Positions 15,697 through 24,796 of a stretch of DNA of 64,000 bases are shown here, piece after piece. Each line of letters starts with the position of its first letter. Within the stretch, counting starts at the first letter, position 1. Below the pieces are notes generated by a model that ran no database searches, was not told where the DNA came from, and worked only from the letters and a program-made list of their open reading frames with translations. Position numbers and translations under genes: made by a program. The DNA is taken from contig NZ_CP136865.1 in NCBI RefSeq assembly GCF_045689245.1, positions 3,596,001 through 3,660,000 on the forward strand, read 5' to 3'. This stretch comes from Congregibacter brevis. GTDB taxonomy: Bacteria > Pseudomonadota > Gammaproteobacteria > Pseudomonadales > Halieaceae.

Positions 15697-16920
15697 TTAC
15701 TCGATGATCTTAGCGACGACGCCAGCACCAACAGTTCGACCACCCTCACGGATAGCAAAACGCAGGCCTTCTTCCATCGCAATCGGTGCAATCAACGTCA
15801 CTACCATCTGTACGTTATCGCCCGGCATAACCATCTCAACGCCTTCGGGAAGCTCACAAGCACCCGTCACGTCCGTCGTACGGAAGTAAAACTGCGGACG
15901 GTAGCCCTTGAAGAATGGCGTGTGACGACCACCCTCATCCTTGGACAGTACATACACCTCAGACTCAAACTTGGTGTGAGGGTTAACACTGCCTGGCTTA
16001 GACAGAACCTGTCCACGCTCGACTTCCTCACGCTTAGTACCACGCAACAGAACACCAACGTTCTCGCCCGCACGACCTTCGTCAAGCAGCTTGCGGAACA
16101 TCTCAACACCTGTGCATGTAGTCTTAGCCGTGTCCTTGATGCCGACAATCTCAATCTCGTCGCCAACAGTCACGATACCGCGCTCAACACGACCGGTAAC
16201 AACAGTTCCACGACCCGAGATAGAGAACACGTCCTCTACCGGCATCAGGAACGGCTGATCAATCGCTCGCTCGGGCTCTGGGATGTAAGAGTCCAGAGTC
16301 TCAACCAGGGTCTTAACCGCAGTTGTGCCCAGCTCGTTGTCATCCTTGCCTTCCAGCGCCATGAGCGCTGAACCACAGATGATCGGAGTGTCGTCACCCG
16401 GGAACTCGTACTGATCAAGAAGCTCACGAAGCTCCATCTCAACCAGCTCTTTCATCTCTTCGTATTCTTCCGAATCCGCACCGCCGCAATCTTCTGCAAG
16501 CAGGTCAGCCTTGTTCAGGAAAACCACGATGTAAGGTACGCCTACCTGGCGAGACAGCAGAATGTGCTCGCGAGTCTGAGGCATAGGGCCGTCAGTGGCG
16601 CCACATACCAGAATCGCACCGTCCATCTGCGCAGCACCAGTGATCATGTTCTTCACATAATCCGCGTGCCCTGGGCAGTCAACGTGAGCGTAGTGACGGC
16701 TGTCCGACTCATACTCAACGTGGGAAGTCGCAATCGTAATGCCGCGCTCTTTCTCTTCCGGAGCGTTATCAATACCGTCAAACGCTACCAGATCGCCGCC
16801 CCATACTTCTGAGCATACCCGTGTAAGCGCCGCCGTCAGCGTCGTCTTACCGTGGTCAACGTGTCCAATCGTTCCCACGTTAACGTGGGGCTTATCGCGC
16901 TCAAATGCTGCTTTTGCCAT
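15697..16920 (-). CDS. tuf: Elongation factor Tu
   Basis: EF-Tu delivers aminoacyl-tRNA to the ribosomal A site as a GTP complex. The 407-residue product carries GHVDHGKTTL (P-loop), RGITI, DCPGHADY and NKAD in the G domain, then domains II and III with the C-terminal FAIREGGRTVGAGVVAKI. It is slightly longer than E. coli EF-Tu (394), with the extra residues in the G domain around AEDCGGADSEEYEEMKE. It is preceded by four tRNA genes and followed by tRNA-Trp, matching the tufB position. Confidence 0.98.
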   Translation of the reverse strand: MAKAAFERDKPHVNVGTIGHVDHGKTTLTAALTRVCSEVWGGDLVAFDGIDNAPEEKERGITIATSHVEYESDSRHYAHVDCPGHADYVKNMITGAAQMDGAILVCGATDGPMPQTREHILLSRQVGVPYIVVFLNKADLLAEDCGGADSEEYEEMKELVEMELRELLDQYEFPGDDTPIICGSALMALEGKDDNELGTTAVKTLVETLDSYIPEPERAIDQPFLMPVEDVFSISGRGTVVTGRVERGIVTVGDEIEIVGIKDTAKTTCTGVEMFRKLLDEGRAGENVGVLLRGTKREEVERGQVLSKPGSVNPHTKFESEVYVLSKDEGGRHTPFFKGYRPQFYFRTTDVTGACELPEGVEMVMPGDNVQMVVTLIAPIAMEEGLRFAIREGGRTVGAGVVAKIIE

Positions 16921-17069
16921 TACAACTACTCTCCTTGCACCGGTGACGATTACCCGCCACGCATCATCTTTGATTCTTTTAAGGTGTCACGCGAACATCG
17001 CGCCCACCACACACAACCTTTACTACCAACCACATTCACTTACAGCTAACACAACAACAGCTAAAGCAA

Positions 17070-17145
<76 letters not shown>

Positions 17146-17266
17146 CTGTAGATTGCTTCTGCACTACTTCGGCACCCAAACTCAAAGCGCCTGCCGGCTC
17201 TCACCGACCCCTGCCTACTGACTCCCACCCATTCTTGCGAATGAGCGCAACGTCAGATGCCGTTGC

Positions 17267-17340
<74 letters not shown>

Positions 17341-17475
17341 GGTATCAATCTTGCCTCACCAGCACAAGCCGCAGAGCGCCTAGCACGGCCACCTATCTTG
17401 TGGTCGCGCGGCGCTCTTGTACGTCGACGCTACTGCTCTGCCGGCGCTTAATATTCTTTCTTTTTCAAAAACTTA

Positions 17476-17559
17476 TGGTGGAGGGAGGTGGATTCGAACC
17501 ACCGAAGCTCGCGCGTCAGATTTACAGTCTGATCCCTTTGGCCACTCGGGAACCCCTCC
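17476..17559 (-). tRNA. tRNA-Tyr (GTA)
   Basis: An 84-nt class II tRNA with a long variable arm: acceptor GGAGGGG pairs with the TCCCTCC side, anticodon stem-loop CAGACTGTAAATCTG gives GTA, T-loop GGTTCGAATCC. CCA is encoded. Confidence 0.97.
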
Positions 17560-17730
17560 GAAAGGCGGCACATTGTCCAGATGAGGCTTGGTAATGTCAA
17601 CAGATTTCTAACTGAAAACAGGCCGTTAGCGCTAACTCGGGGCCACATTGAATAACCGTGCACCGAGCCGCCAGCACAAGAAGACCGTTAGCTGCTAAAT
17701 GGCCGCTTAAATGCACAAAAAATTTTGAAA

Positions 17731-17806
17731 TGGAGCTGGCGAGAGGAATCGAACCCCCGACCGGCTGATTACAAATCAGCTGCTCTACCTACTGAGCTAC
17801 GCCAGC
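17731..17806 (-). tRNA. tRNA-Thr (TGT)
   Basis: A 76-nt cloverleaf: acceptor GCTGGCG pairs with CGCCAGC, anticodon stem-loop GCTGATTTGTAATCAGC gives TGT, T-loop GGTTCGATTCC. CCA is encoded. It is the first gene of the tRNA-tuf transcription unit and has a good promoter directly upstream. Confidence 0.97.
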
Positions 17807-17824
17807 CAAAACGCGAGGTGCGCG

Positions 17825-17853
17825 AGTGTAGTCAAACAGTCGATCGCTTTCAA
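17825..17853 (-). promoter_or_regulatory. Sigma-70 promoter of the tRNA-tuf operon with GC-rich discriminator
   Basis: Minus strand TTGAAA (17848-17853) and TACACT (17825-17830) are separated by 17 bases. The bases after the -10 box read CGCGCACC, a GC-rich discriminator of the kind known to give stringent (ppGpp) control of stable RNA promoters. The start site would fall about 10 bases before tRNA-Thr(TGT). Confidence 0.7.
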
Positions 17854-17970
17854 TCACTCACGGTAAAAAAAGAGTCACAAATTTTCTCAGCGTCGCTGGG
17901 TCGCCAACTACAAGACCCACCTATGAATACGATGCAGTTAAGACCTGGCCCAAAAAGCCACGAAGTCGAG

Positions 17971-18858
17971 CTAGACAGCTAGCGCCGTTGCTGCCGCAGC
18001 CACCTGTTTACCGCGTTGCTCAAGAGCCCCTAATGCAGCTGCGCCGTAGCGCTCCACGATGCCCTCTTCGGTATTGCCAGGCACTCCCCCGACAAACGGC
18101 GGTGCAGGATCGTACTCAAGGGCGAGCATCGTCAAAGCTGCGGCATCACGCCCCAGCACTTCATCCAACACAGTAAACGCAAAATCCACACCGGCAGTTA
18201 CGCCACCACCCGTGATCAAGCTGCCATCGACGACCACCCGCTCTTTTACGGGAATAGCGCCCAAGCTCTTCAGAAAGTGATGAGACGCCCAGTGCGTTGT
18301 GGCTCGCTTACCCTTCAGCAAGCCCGCAGCACCGAGAACGAGTGCTCCTGTACAAACCGACGTAACGTAGGTCGCGGTGGACGCCGCCGCGCGTACATAA
18401 TTCAAGGTAGCGGTATCCGTTAGCAGCGGATTTACACCACCACCACCGGGCACGCAAAGAATGTCAGCCTGCGGAGCGGACTCATAATCGTAGTCAGGCA
18501 TGATTTTTAGACCTGAACCTGCCGTTACCAAGCGACGTTCGGGCGCTACGGTAAATACATTCCAACCGGCCTTGGCGAAAACCTCGATCGGGGCAGTGGC
18601 ATCAAGTTGCGTTATGCGATCAAAGACCATAACCGCGACCGACATCCCTGTCGCATCGCCGGGCTGGACTCCAGGAGCATCTGACTCAGGTTCAGCTGTC
18701 CCTTTCGAGACACCCCCCAAAGCTGCAGCAACTCCCAGAGCGGCACCAACACCGAGAAACTTTCGACGAGTTGGACCTGAGCCGGCCACTCGGTCCCTCT
18801 CGCCGTCAGACTCCCCCGCATCTATACGCTGGCTTTGGGGGCTATCTTCACCGTGCAT
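17971..18858 (-). CDS. Tat-exported DJ-1/PfpI (isonitrile-hydratase-like) protein
   Basis: This is a DJ-1/PfpI superfamily protein, closest by motif to the isonitrile hydratase/GlxA amidase-like branch. I prefer the ATG at 18858, which has GGAG 6 bases upstream, over the ATG at 18870. Using the longer numbering, a twin-arginine signal (TRRKFLG at 34-40, then an Ala/Gly-rich h-region) follows an unusually long polar n-region of about 34 residues. The catalytic domain shows LDATAPIEVF (Asp90), the nucleophile elbow VTSVCTGALVLGAAGLL (Cys173) and TTHWASH. Cys with a neighbouring Thr and the conserved Asp fits isonitrile hydratase; the substrate is inference. It is downstream of the Tat-exported HisC-like gene, 68 bases away, on the same strand. 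Other members of the family are proteases, deglycases or AraC-type regulators; no HTH is present here. Confidence 0.75.
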   Translation of the reverse strand: MHGEDSPQSQRIDAGESDGERDRVAGSGPTRRKFLGVGAALGVAAALGGVSKGTAEPESDAPGVQPGDATGMSVAVMVFDRITQLDATAPIEVFAKAGWNVFTVAPERRLVTAGSGLKIMPDYDYESAPQADILCVPGGGGVNPLLTDTATLNYVRAAASTATYVTSVCTGALVLGAAGLLKGKRATTHWASHHFLKSLGAIPVKERVVVDGSLITGGGVTAGVDFAFTVLDEVLGRDAAALTMLALEYDPAPPFVGGVPGNTEEGIVERYGAAALGALEQRGKQVAAAATALAV

Positions 18859-18926
18859 ATCAGACTCCATTCAAGACCATGTCGCGGCGCCAGTCCTTGC
18901 GGAACTCACACCACAACCGAGTAAAC

Positions 18927-20081
18927 CTAGCTTAGTCTCGACAGGACCTTTGGCAAAGCATCTACGTACATCTGGACATGCTCCAGACGACCCATGCTGA
19001 CACGAGACCAATTCGTATAATCGCGATAAATGCCTCGAATGAGAACACTCTCCTTTTCCATTTCTTCACGGAAAGTTTGCGCATTGATCGAACCCAGGTC
19101 CGCAAAGATAAAGTTGGTCTGCGAGGGCAACCCAGAGAGACCATTCTCTTTAAGTGCCGCGTAAACCATTTCGCGTCCCTCACGGATCTTAGCCCGTGAC
19201 GCATCCATGAATACTTGGTCTTCGTAACTAGCCACCGCCGCTGCCAAACCAGCTTGGTTAAGGCCATACCATCCAATGCCATAGCGACTCATGGCCTTAA
19301 TCTTGTCTGGCGCCGCAATGATATAGCCCACGCGCATACCGGCAAGGCCATAAATCTTAGAGAAGGTTCTCGCCACAATTATGTCGTAGCCCTCTTTAAT
19401 AAGGGGAACCATCGTATTCTCTTCGGGCATATCCGTAAGTTCGTTGTAGGCCTCATCAACGAGCACCGTCGCTTTTGCGGAGGCTTTTTTACAAAAAGCC
19501 CGCAACGCAACAGGATCCATCAAAAGACCTGTGGGGTTGTTGGGATTAACCACTTGAACCATTGCGATGGAGTCATCGATGGACTCGTACATAGCCTGCA
19601 GGTCTATCTCTAGCCCTGGTGTTTTGGGTAAGCGTGTAATCTCCGCGATACCCTGCTGCTCAACACTTTTGGACGTCGTATCCCAGAAAAGGTCCGGGCC
19701 AAGAATGTTGCCGCTCTGACCTGCAGATACCGCGCAAGCCACCAAGGCTCCACTGGAACCCGAGCTTAAGGCAACGTACTCGGGATCAACGCCGTGACGC
19801 TCAGCAATCATTGCCTGCAGCGCTCGCGCGGACTCGTTGACGTAGTAAGCGCCGCTGACACTCGCTTCCTGAATTGCAGCAAGGGCAGCTTTGCTTGGAC
19901 CATAAGGGTTCTCGTTGGCATTGAGCTTCGCAATACCAGCCGCGGGACCATATGCCGGTTTCAGGCGAGTCATTTTAGGCGCGCTATCGGCCATGGCGAT
20001 GCCTTGTTTTCCTGCGGTAGCAACTGCTAACGCGCCGGCGGCACCAAATAGAAATTTTCTGCGATTGAAGTCTGCTGTCAT
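18927..20081 (-). CDS. Tat-exported class I/II aminotransferase (HisC-like)
   Basis: This is a PLP-dependent fold-type I aminotransferase resembling histidinol-phosphate aminotransferase, but with an export signal. The ATG at 20081 is chosen (AAGGG about 8 bases upstream); an in-frame GTG 9 bases earlier is possible. A Tat signal NRRKFLFGAAGALAVATAG is followed by AMADS. Motifs in the longer numbering: LNANENPYGPS at 56-66, VNPNNPTG at 181-188, VDEAYNE at 211-217, and the PLP Schiff-base lysine in RTFSKIYGLAGMRVGY (Lys245). The C-terminal Arg-containing SMGRLEHV is also present. True HisC enzymes are cytoplasmic, so the protein probably acts on an amino acid in the periplasm (inference). Tat export fits an enzyme that binds PLP before export. 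Confidence 0.8.
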   Translation of the reverse strand: MTADFNRRKFLFGAAGALAVATAGKQGIAMADSAPKMTRLKPAYGPAAGIAKLNANENPYGPSKAALAAIQEASVSGAYYVNESARALQAMIAERHGVDPEYVALSSGSSGALVACAVSAGQSGNILGPDLFWDTTSKSVEQQGIAEITRLPKTPGLEIDLQAMYESIDDSIAMVQVVNPNNPTGLLMDPVALRAFCKKASAKATVLVDEAYNELTDMPEENTMVPLIKEGYDIIVARTFSKIYGLAGMRVGYIIAAPDKIKAMSRYGIGWYGLNQAGLAAAVASYEDQVFMDASRAKIREGREMVYAALKENGLSGLPSQTNFIFADLGSINAQTFREEMEKESVLIRGIYRDYTNWSRVSMGRLEHVQMYVDALPKVLSRLS

Positions 20082-20229
20082 TATGATCACCCTTATCTGT
20101 TAAGTACCGCTGCTATTTTTTCTCCACTAAAACTTCGCCGTGGAGCTTGAATCGAATATCGAACGGGCTGCTGCCCGCCCTAACACGCCTTTGTAAAACC
20201 CTTTAAAACCCAAGCACTCACAATCTTAA

Positions 20230-21033
20230 CTACACCTTAATAAACATAGAGGCGGACACCAGCACTAAATACACCCCGAAAATACGCTTAAGCTGGTTCG
20301 CATCCAAACTATGGGCCAACTTGGCACCTAGCGGTGCAGTGAGCACCGAGAAGAAGGCAATCGCGGCAAGCGCCGGCATATTCACGTATCCGAGCGACCC
20401 TACTGGAAGATTGTCCGCACCTAGCCCCATGACCACAAAGCCCAACATACCGGGAAGACCAATCAGGAACCCGACGCCGGAAGCCGTCGCGACCGCCTGA
20501 TGAATCGGGCGATTGCAGATCACCATCGTCAGCACAGTAATCGTGCCACCACCTATTCCAAGTAGTGCCGAAAACCCGCCAAGACCACTCGCTAGCGCGG
20601 CCTTCCCAGCGCCTGTCGGCATCGCCCAGCGCCCTTTAAATCGATCGAACATAGAGGGGAAGAGAAAGTAAATTGAATAGATGAGAACGCCCACGGCAAA
20701 CACCATGATCAGCCGTTCACTGTCGGCCATTGAGGCAATCCAAAGCCCGACGAGTACGCCCGCCAGCACCCAGATGGCCCAGTCTTTGAGCAGCGCAAAG
20801 TCAACCGCGTCTCTTTTGCTGTGCGCGTGTACCGAGCGTGCGGAAGACACCACTATGGTTGCCAGTGACGTCCCAACAGCCACCATCATCAAGTTGTCCG
20901 TTTGGTCCGTCAAAAATGGGAACACGGCAAGCAGCGCCGGAACGACGACAAAACCACCTCCCACACCAAACAAACCCGCGGTTAAACCCGCGATCATCCC
21001 AGCTCCGCTTAAAAGCGCGATGAACATCAACAT
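20230..21033 (-). CDS. TauE/SafE (TSUP) family membrane permease
   Basis: This is an inner-membrane permease of the sulfite/sulfonate exporter family. I place the start at the ATG 21033 (MLMFIALLSGAGMIAGLTAG, 267 residues), the usual length; the longer frame to 21144 adds a polar, non-conserved N-terminus. About eight hydrophobic segments are visible, in two repeats that each begin with a glycine-rich GLFGVGGGFVVVP or GFSALLGIGGGTITV motif, the TSUP signature. Characterised relatives export sulfite, sulfoacetate or other small organic anions, but the substrate cannot be read from sequence. It lies 148 bases upstream of the HisC-like gene on the same strand. Confidence 0.85.
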   Translation of the reverse strand: MLMFIALLSGAGMIAGLTAGLFGVGGGFVVVPALLAVFPFLTDQTDNLMMVAVGTSLATIVVSSARSVHAHSKRDAVDFALLKDWAIWVLAGVLVGLWIASMADSERLIMVFAVGVLIYSIYFLFPSMFDRFKGRWAMPTGAGKAALASGLGGFSALLGIGGGTITVLTMVICNRPIHQAVATASGVGFLIGLPGMLGFVVMGLGADNLPVGSLGYVNMPALAAIAFFSVLTAPLGAKLAHSLDANQLKRIFGVYLVLVSASMFIKV

Positions 21034-21361
21034 CTCGTGGCCAACCACCCCTGCTCTAACCCCTGTTGTCGCAACATGAGCATTGTCATGTTTTTCTTCA
21101 TCATCGTATGTTTGGAGCACTTGCTCGATAAGGCTGCACTGCATCTTGATAGTGCAAAAAACGCGCCACGAGAGAGTGCCAATGGATCAGAGTCTGAAAG
21201 CCCCAGTATCCAAGGCCTAACAAGAAACCCAACCGATCAAACCCCTTAAACCACAAGATTTCAAACCGAAAAAGCATCGTATCTGTGCACGCAAAGCACC
21301 GACATGGCACACAAGCGTGTCTGTTTGTGCAACAAAAGCGTAGTAGCTACACCGGGCATTG
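21034..21361. other. Non-coding spacer between TonB receptor and TauE/SafE gene
   Basis: These 328 bases hold no convincing gene; short frames here are non-conserved. The permease promoter should lie here, but I saw no clear box pair. The receptor terminator follows at 21362-21390. Confidence 0.5.
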
Positions 21362-21390
21362 TAAAAAAAAGGGCGCCCTTTCAGACGCCC
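21362..21390 (-). terminator. Rho-independent terminator of the TonB receptor gene
   Basis: Minus strand: GGGCG and CGCCC arms with a TCTGAAAGGG loop, followed by an eight-T run. It starts 40 bases after the receptor stop codon and isolates the receptor from the permease gene. Confidence 0.85.
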
Positions 21391-21429
21391 ACAAACTTAG
21401 CTATCCGTTTTGATCGACTGACTCGTGCC

Positions 21430-24108
21430 CTAGAAGTCGACGCGGAGTCGCGCGTAGTAGTACCCGCCCTGCCAATCCGCAACACTCGTAGAAGGATAGA
21501 GTCGACCGCAACAGTAGTCGTTGTCACTCGCGATACGATCAACCTGGTCCGGATACTCGTCAAAGATGTTACGGCCTCCTATGGAGGCTCTCAGATTAGC
21601 GTTGATCTGCCACGAGCCTTCAAGATCGAAGAACACAACCGGGTCGTAGGTTTGGATCGATAGTGGCGATGTGTTGTCCGAGTCTTCCCACTCACCAAAG
21701 TAACGAGCACGCCCCATCAGAGAGAAGTCACCAAAATTGTGGAACGCCGTCGCATTCCATCGCACATTCGGCAATTGATTTTCGAGATCGAACTCGCCCT
21801 CGGGGTTCAGAACGTCGAGGGGATCATCAGTGATTTCCTGCTCGTTGTAGTTCATGGCCAAGGAGAAGTCGGTTGATTGACCGTTTGACCAGCTCACAGG
21901 ATAGTTGGCAACAATATCGAAACCTTGGGTCTCAGTATTAATTGCATTCTGGAAGTAGTTAACCCCCCCAATGCTCTCTGCCCCAGCAACACCTGCTGCC
22001 TGGAGAGCCAAGAAGCGCTCATAAGCATCAGGGTCCCCATTCGGATCTGAACTCACGTCCAACGTTGATACTGCGCGGAAGCGGTCATCAATGTCGATGC
22101 TATAGGCATCAAAGGTCAACGACAGGTTCTCTAGCTCAAGCGTGAAGCCCACGGTGAAACTGGTTGAGGTCTCGGGTGCAAGCTCTTGCGCACCGAGCGC
22201 CTGAGCCACGGTCCCACCCGCGGGGAACAGACCCGTCGCAACTGGAAAGCCGTTCGGCAAGCGCGTGGACACGTTTGTTGTGCCCTGCTGCCCTGGGGTG
22301 GGCGCTCGGAAACCCGTTCCGAACGACCCTCGTAACGCAAAGGCGTCATTGATTCGATAACGCGCAGCAACCTTACCTACGACCTCGCTACCGAAGTCAG
22401 AATAATCTTCGTAACGCAGTGCGCCTTGCAGTAGCAATTGATCGGTTACGTCAGCTGAAAGGTCACCATAGAACGCGTAGGAATCTCGAGTGTATTCCTC
22501 AGAGAACGCGGGTGAGTAGCCAGGAAAACCGTTAGATCCAACGCCAACCACGGTGAACACGGGATCATCAGGGTCCGCGCAGTTGAGGGGCTCATCTGCG
22601 GGCGCATTTGTAGCAGCTAAGCCAGCAGATGTGGGCGTTCCATCATCGTTACAAAGACCATAGGGATCCGATACCGCATGAGGGCCGGCGATGTAAGAAG
22701 CTTCGTCGCTCGACTCGCCCACATCGTAGGTCTCGTCAAGGTAGCTAGCACCATAGGCAAACACTAACGGTGACGCCAAGCCAACATCAAACTCCGTCAC
22801 CAAGTCGAGTTGAACCTGGAACTCTTCGTTCGTCAGCGTTCCGGGCCGGAAATCTGTCGGAGAGGCCGAACCAAGTGAAGGGTTGATCGTGTTGAACAGT
22901 CGGTAGTCAATCTCGTTGGAACCGAATCGCGCACTCAGATCGAACGAGGTCGCCTCACTCAGACTACCGCGAAGGCCACCGGCCAAGGAGACATCCTCAA
23001 CTTCACCTTCAAATCGAGGCGTAAAACCCCCTGCAAACTTATCCAGAGGGTTGTAGATAGAGCCATCTTCTTCACGCAGGTCTTCGACAGTGCCATTACC
23101 CGGGTAACGGTAAAAGAAGCTTCCGTCACTTTGCACGGCACCGTAGTTACCAAAGGCATACAGCTCCATGCCGTTGTCCAGCTCGTACCCTGCATTGAAG
23201 AAGAACATTTGATGTTCTCTATTGGGAATACCCCAGGGCATTGCGTTCTCCCCCTCAACGGATGCCGCATCGACACCGCCAGGAAATGCGGACTGCAAAG
23301 CTTGGATTCTAGCGGACGCTCCAGGTGTGGGCGTTCCGGTTACAAAGCCCTGCCGAAGTTCACTCTGCTCTGTGAATCGAGGGTTACTCTGGTCAAGACA
23401 GAACCAGCTTTCGCAATATTGTTCTGAGCGTTCCGTAAACTCCGAATCGTTGATCTCCGCTGAGATCGAGAGAAAGCCCTTCTCGCCTAAGGGAAGACCG
23501 ATATTTCCCTGTACGGTGTAAGCGGCCCCATCGCCTTCAAAGTACTCACCGGTATCGATGGTGAGGTCGAAACCCTCACTATTCTCTTTCAGGTTGAAGT
23601 TCATAACCCCAGCGATGGCATCTGATCCATACTGCGAACTGGCACCATCCCGAAGGACCTCAATCGATTGAATCGCAGCCGCCGGAATTGTTGCCACGTC
23701 GGGACCCTGCGTACCCGAACCACCAATCTGCACCAGTGAGGCGCGATGGCGTCGCTTGCCGTTAACAAGAACGAGCGCATGGTGGGAATCTAGACCCCGA
23801 AGCTGCACCGGACGGATAAAAGAAGCTCCATCGGAAATAGGCTGACGGCTTACGTTAAAGGATGGAACCAGCGTTTGAAGAATGTCGACGGTATCGGTGT
23901 GCGAGATAGCTTCAATCTGCTCTAGGCCAAAAGTGTCAATCGGCACCGCAGAGTCAACGGCAGATCTAGGTTTACCACGAAGTCCGGTAATTACAACTTC
24001 CTCTAGGGCGGCCGGGTCTTGGGCAATCGCTTGAGGAAGGTAGGTCGCGGAAAATCCCGCGGAAAGAAGCGCAAGCGCATAAGGCAATGGCTTTAACTTG
24101 TGTTGCAT
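21430..24108 (-). CDS. TonB-dependent outer-membrane receptor
   Basis: This is an outer-membrane active transporter energised by TonB-ExbBD. The 892 residues start with a Sec signal peptide (MQHKLKPLPYALALLSAGFS...AIAQ), then a candidate TonB box EEVVITGLRG. The plug domain (about residues 40-170) includes QLRGLDSHHALVLVNGKRRH and SIEVLRDGASSQYGSDAIAGVMNF. The rest is a 22-strand barrel ending in RLRVDF with a terminal Phe. There is no N-terminal signalling domain, so it is not a FecA-type transducer. Plug sequences of this type are common in marine gammaproteobacteria and often handle organic substrates; no ligand can be named. An AGGAG Shine-Dalgarno precedes the ATG. It is divergent from the permuted oxidase gene across a 688-base spacer. 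Confidence 0.92.
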   Translation of the reverse strand: MQHKLKPLPYALALLSAGFSATYLPQAIAQDPAALEEVVITGLRGKPRSAVDSAVPIDTFGLEQIEAISHTDTVDILQTLVPSFNVSRQPISDGASFIRPVQLRGLDSHHALVLVNGKRRHRASLVQIGGSGTQGPDVATIPAAAIQSIEVLRDGASSQYGSDAIAGVMNFNLKENSEGFDLTIDTGEYFEGDGAAYTVQGNIGLPLGEKGFLSISAEINDSEFTERSEQYCESWFCLDQSNPRFTEQSELRQGFVTGTPTPGASARIQALQSAFPGGVDAASVEGENAMPWGIPNREHQMFFFNAGYELDNGMELYAFGNYGAVQSDGSFFYRYPGNGTVEDLREEDGSIYNPLDKFAGGFTPRFEGEVEDVSLAGGLRGSLSEATSFDLSARFGSNEIDYRLFNTINPSLGSASPTDFRPGTLTNEEFQVQLDLVTEFDVGLASPLVFAYGASYLDETYDVGESSDEASYIAGPHAVSDPYGLCNDDGTPTSAGLAATNAPADEPLNCADPDDPVFTVVGVGSNGFPGYSPAFSEEYTRDSYAFYGDLSADVTDQLLLQGALRYEDYSDFGSEVVGKVAARYRINDAFALRGSFGTGFRAPTPGQQGTTNVSTRLPNGFPVATGLFPAGGTVAQALGAQELAPETSTSFTVGFTLELENLSLTFDAYSIDIDDRFRAVSTLDVSSDPNGDPDAYERFLALQAAGVAGAESIGGVNYFQNAINTETQGFDIVANYPVSWSNGQSTDFSLAMNYNEQEITDDPLDVLNPEGEFDLENQLPNVRWNATAFHNFGDFSLMGRARYFGEWEDSDNTSPLSIQTYDPVVFFDLEGSWQINANLRASIGGRNIFDEYPDQVDRIASDNDYCCGRLYPSTSVADWQGGYYYARLRVDF

Positions 24109-24796
24109 GGCTTTCTCCTGAGTAGCTTTTATGACCGATCTAACGCCGGTAACTTAATGGTGTTTCTACCGCTGTTTACTGGTCACACGCGCCACCGGGG
24201 GCACTGGACGCTTGCGCGCACAACAACCCTCGGACAGCAAAGGAGTCGGGGCTTAACCAAACCCAATGCTGCAAAACGCTTTTCTTCAGCCAAATTCAGA
24301 CTCAAGACAAGGCGACTGAGAATGAGCTCAGCAAGAGGCGTACCAACTAGGAAACCAAGAAATCTTTGGCACCAAGATCTGCACTACCCGCGACCCGCAC
24401 CGTGTACACAGGCAAAAAACACTTTCGCATGGGTTTTCTCGGTGTTTTTGAATACTCCGAAGAACACAAACACTCCAAAGGAAAGCGAAGATTCACCCCA
24501 TGTTTTTTTGGATGGAGAACTTCCGTGACGCACAGGGCGTCGTTAAAACACAGACTTGCACCAACTTTTTCTGTGAACATGCACCGACCGAGTGCGAAGC
24601 CTGCATCAAGAGTGACCGCAAAGGCCTTATGCGCAAAACCGGTGCGTGCACCGAAATAGTGCTTGTATGATAGCGCGAAAGTCTTTGTGGCTATTTTTTG
24701 ATCTTTAGACCAAACTCATAATTCAGCCGAATCAGTAACAGAACGGATTAGTAGTCAGCTACTGATATTTCTTACCGAGAACAAAGGCATACGCCA
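24109..24796. promoter_or_regulatory. Long divergent intergenic region between the TonB receptor and the oxidase genes
   Basis: These 688 bases separate divergent genes and must carry both promoters. No frame in it looks coding: the candidates of 97 and 77 residues are basic, low-complexity and without recognisable features. It holds a direct repeat of an operator-like 16-mer (24580-24595 and 24647-24662) and a perfect CGGTGC-GT-GCACCG palindrome (24640-24653) overlapping the second copy. A TATGAT hexamer lies at about 24665 without a good -35. The oxidase ATG has AAAGG 9 bases upstream. Confidence 0.5.
24580..24662 (+). repeat. Two direct copies of operator-like TGCACCGAnnnAGTGC
   Basis: TGCACCGACCGAGTGC at 24580-24595 and TGCACCGAAATAGTGC at 24647-24662 share 13 of 16 bases, differing only in the central triplet, and lie 67 bases apart. 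Each has an internal GCAC...GTGC dyad. They are 135-215 bases upstream of the oxidase start. A regulator site is the likely explanation (inference); no regulator gene lies in this cargo region. Confidence 0.5.

Noticed and set aside
17731..17806. tRNA-Thr(TGT) as an integration site for the cargo region
   Set aside because: Integrases usually use the tRNA 3' end, which here faces away from the cargo region; no repeated tRNA fragment or integrase was seen near 28.7 kb.
20164..20177. CGGGC-AGCA-GCCCG hairpin downstream of the TauE/SafE gene as a terminator
   Set aside because: The stem is only 5 bp and is followed by TTCGATATTCG without a T-run; too weak to call.
24347..24659. Overlapping 77- and 97-residue frames in the divergent spacer
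   Set aside because: Both are basic, low-complexity and without a recognisable domain or good ribosome-binding site, and they sit in a region that must hold promoters.
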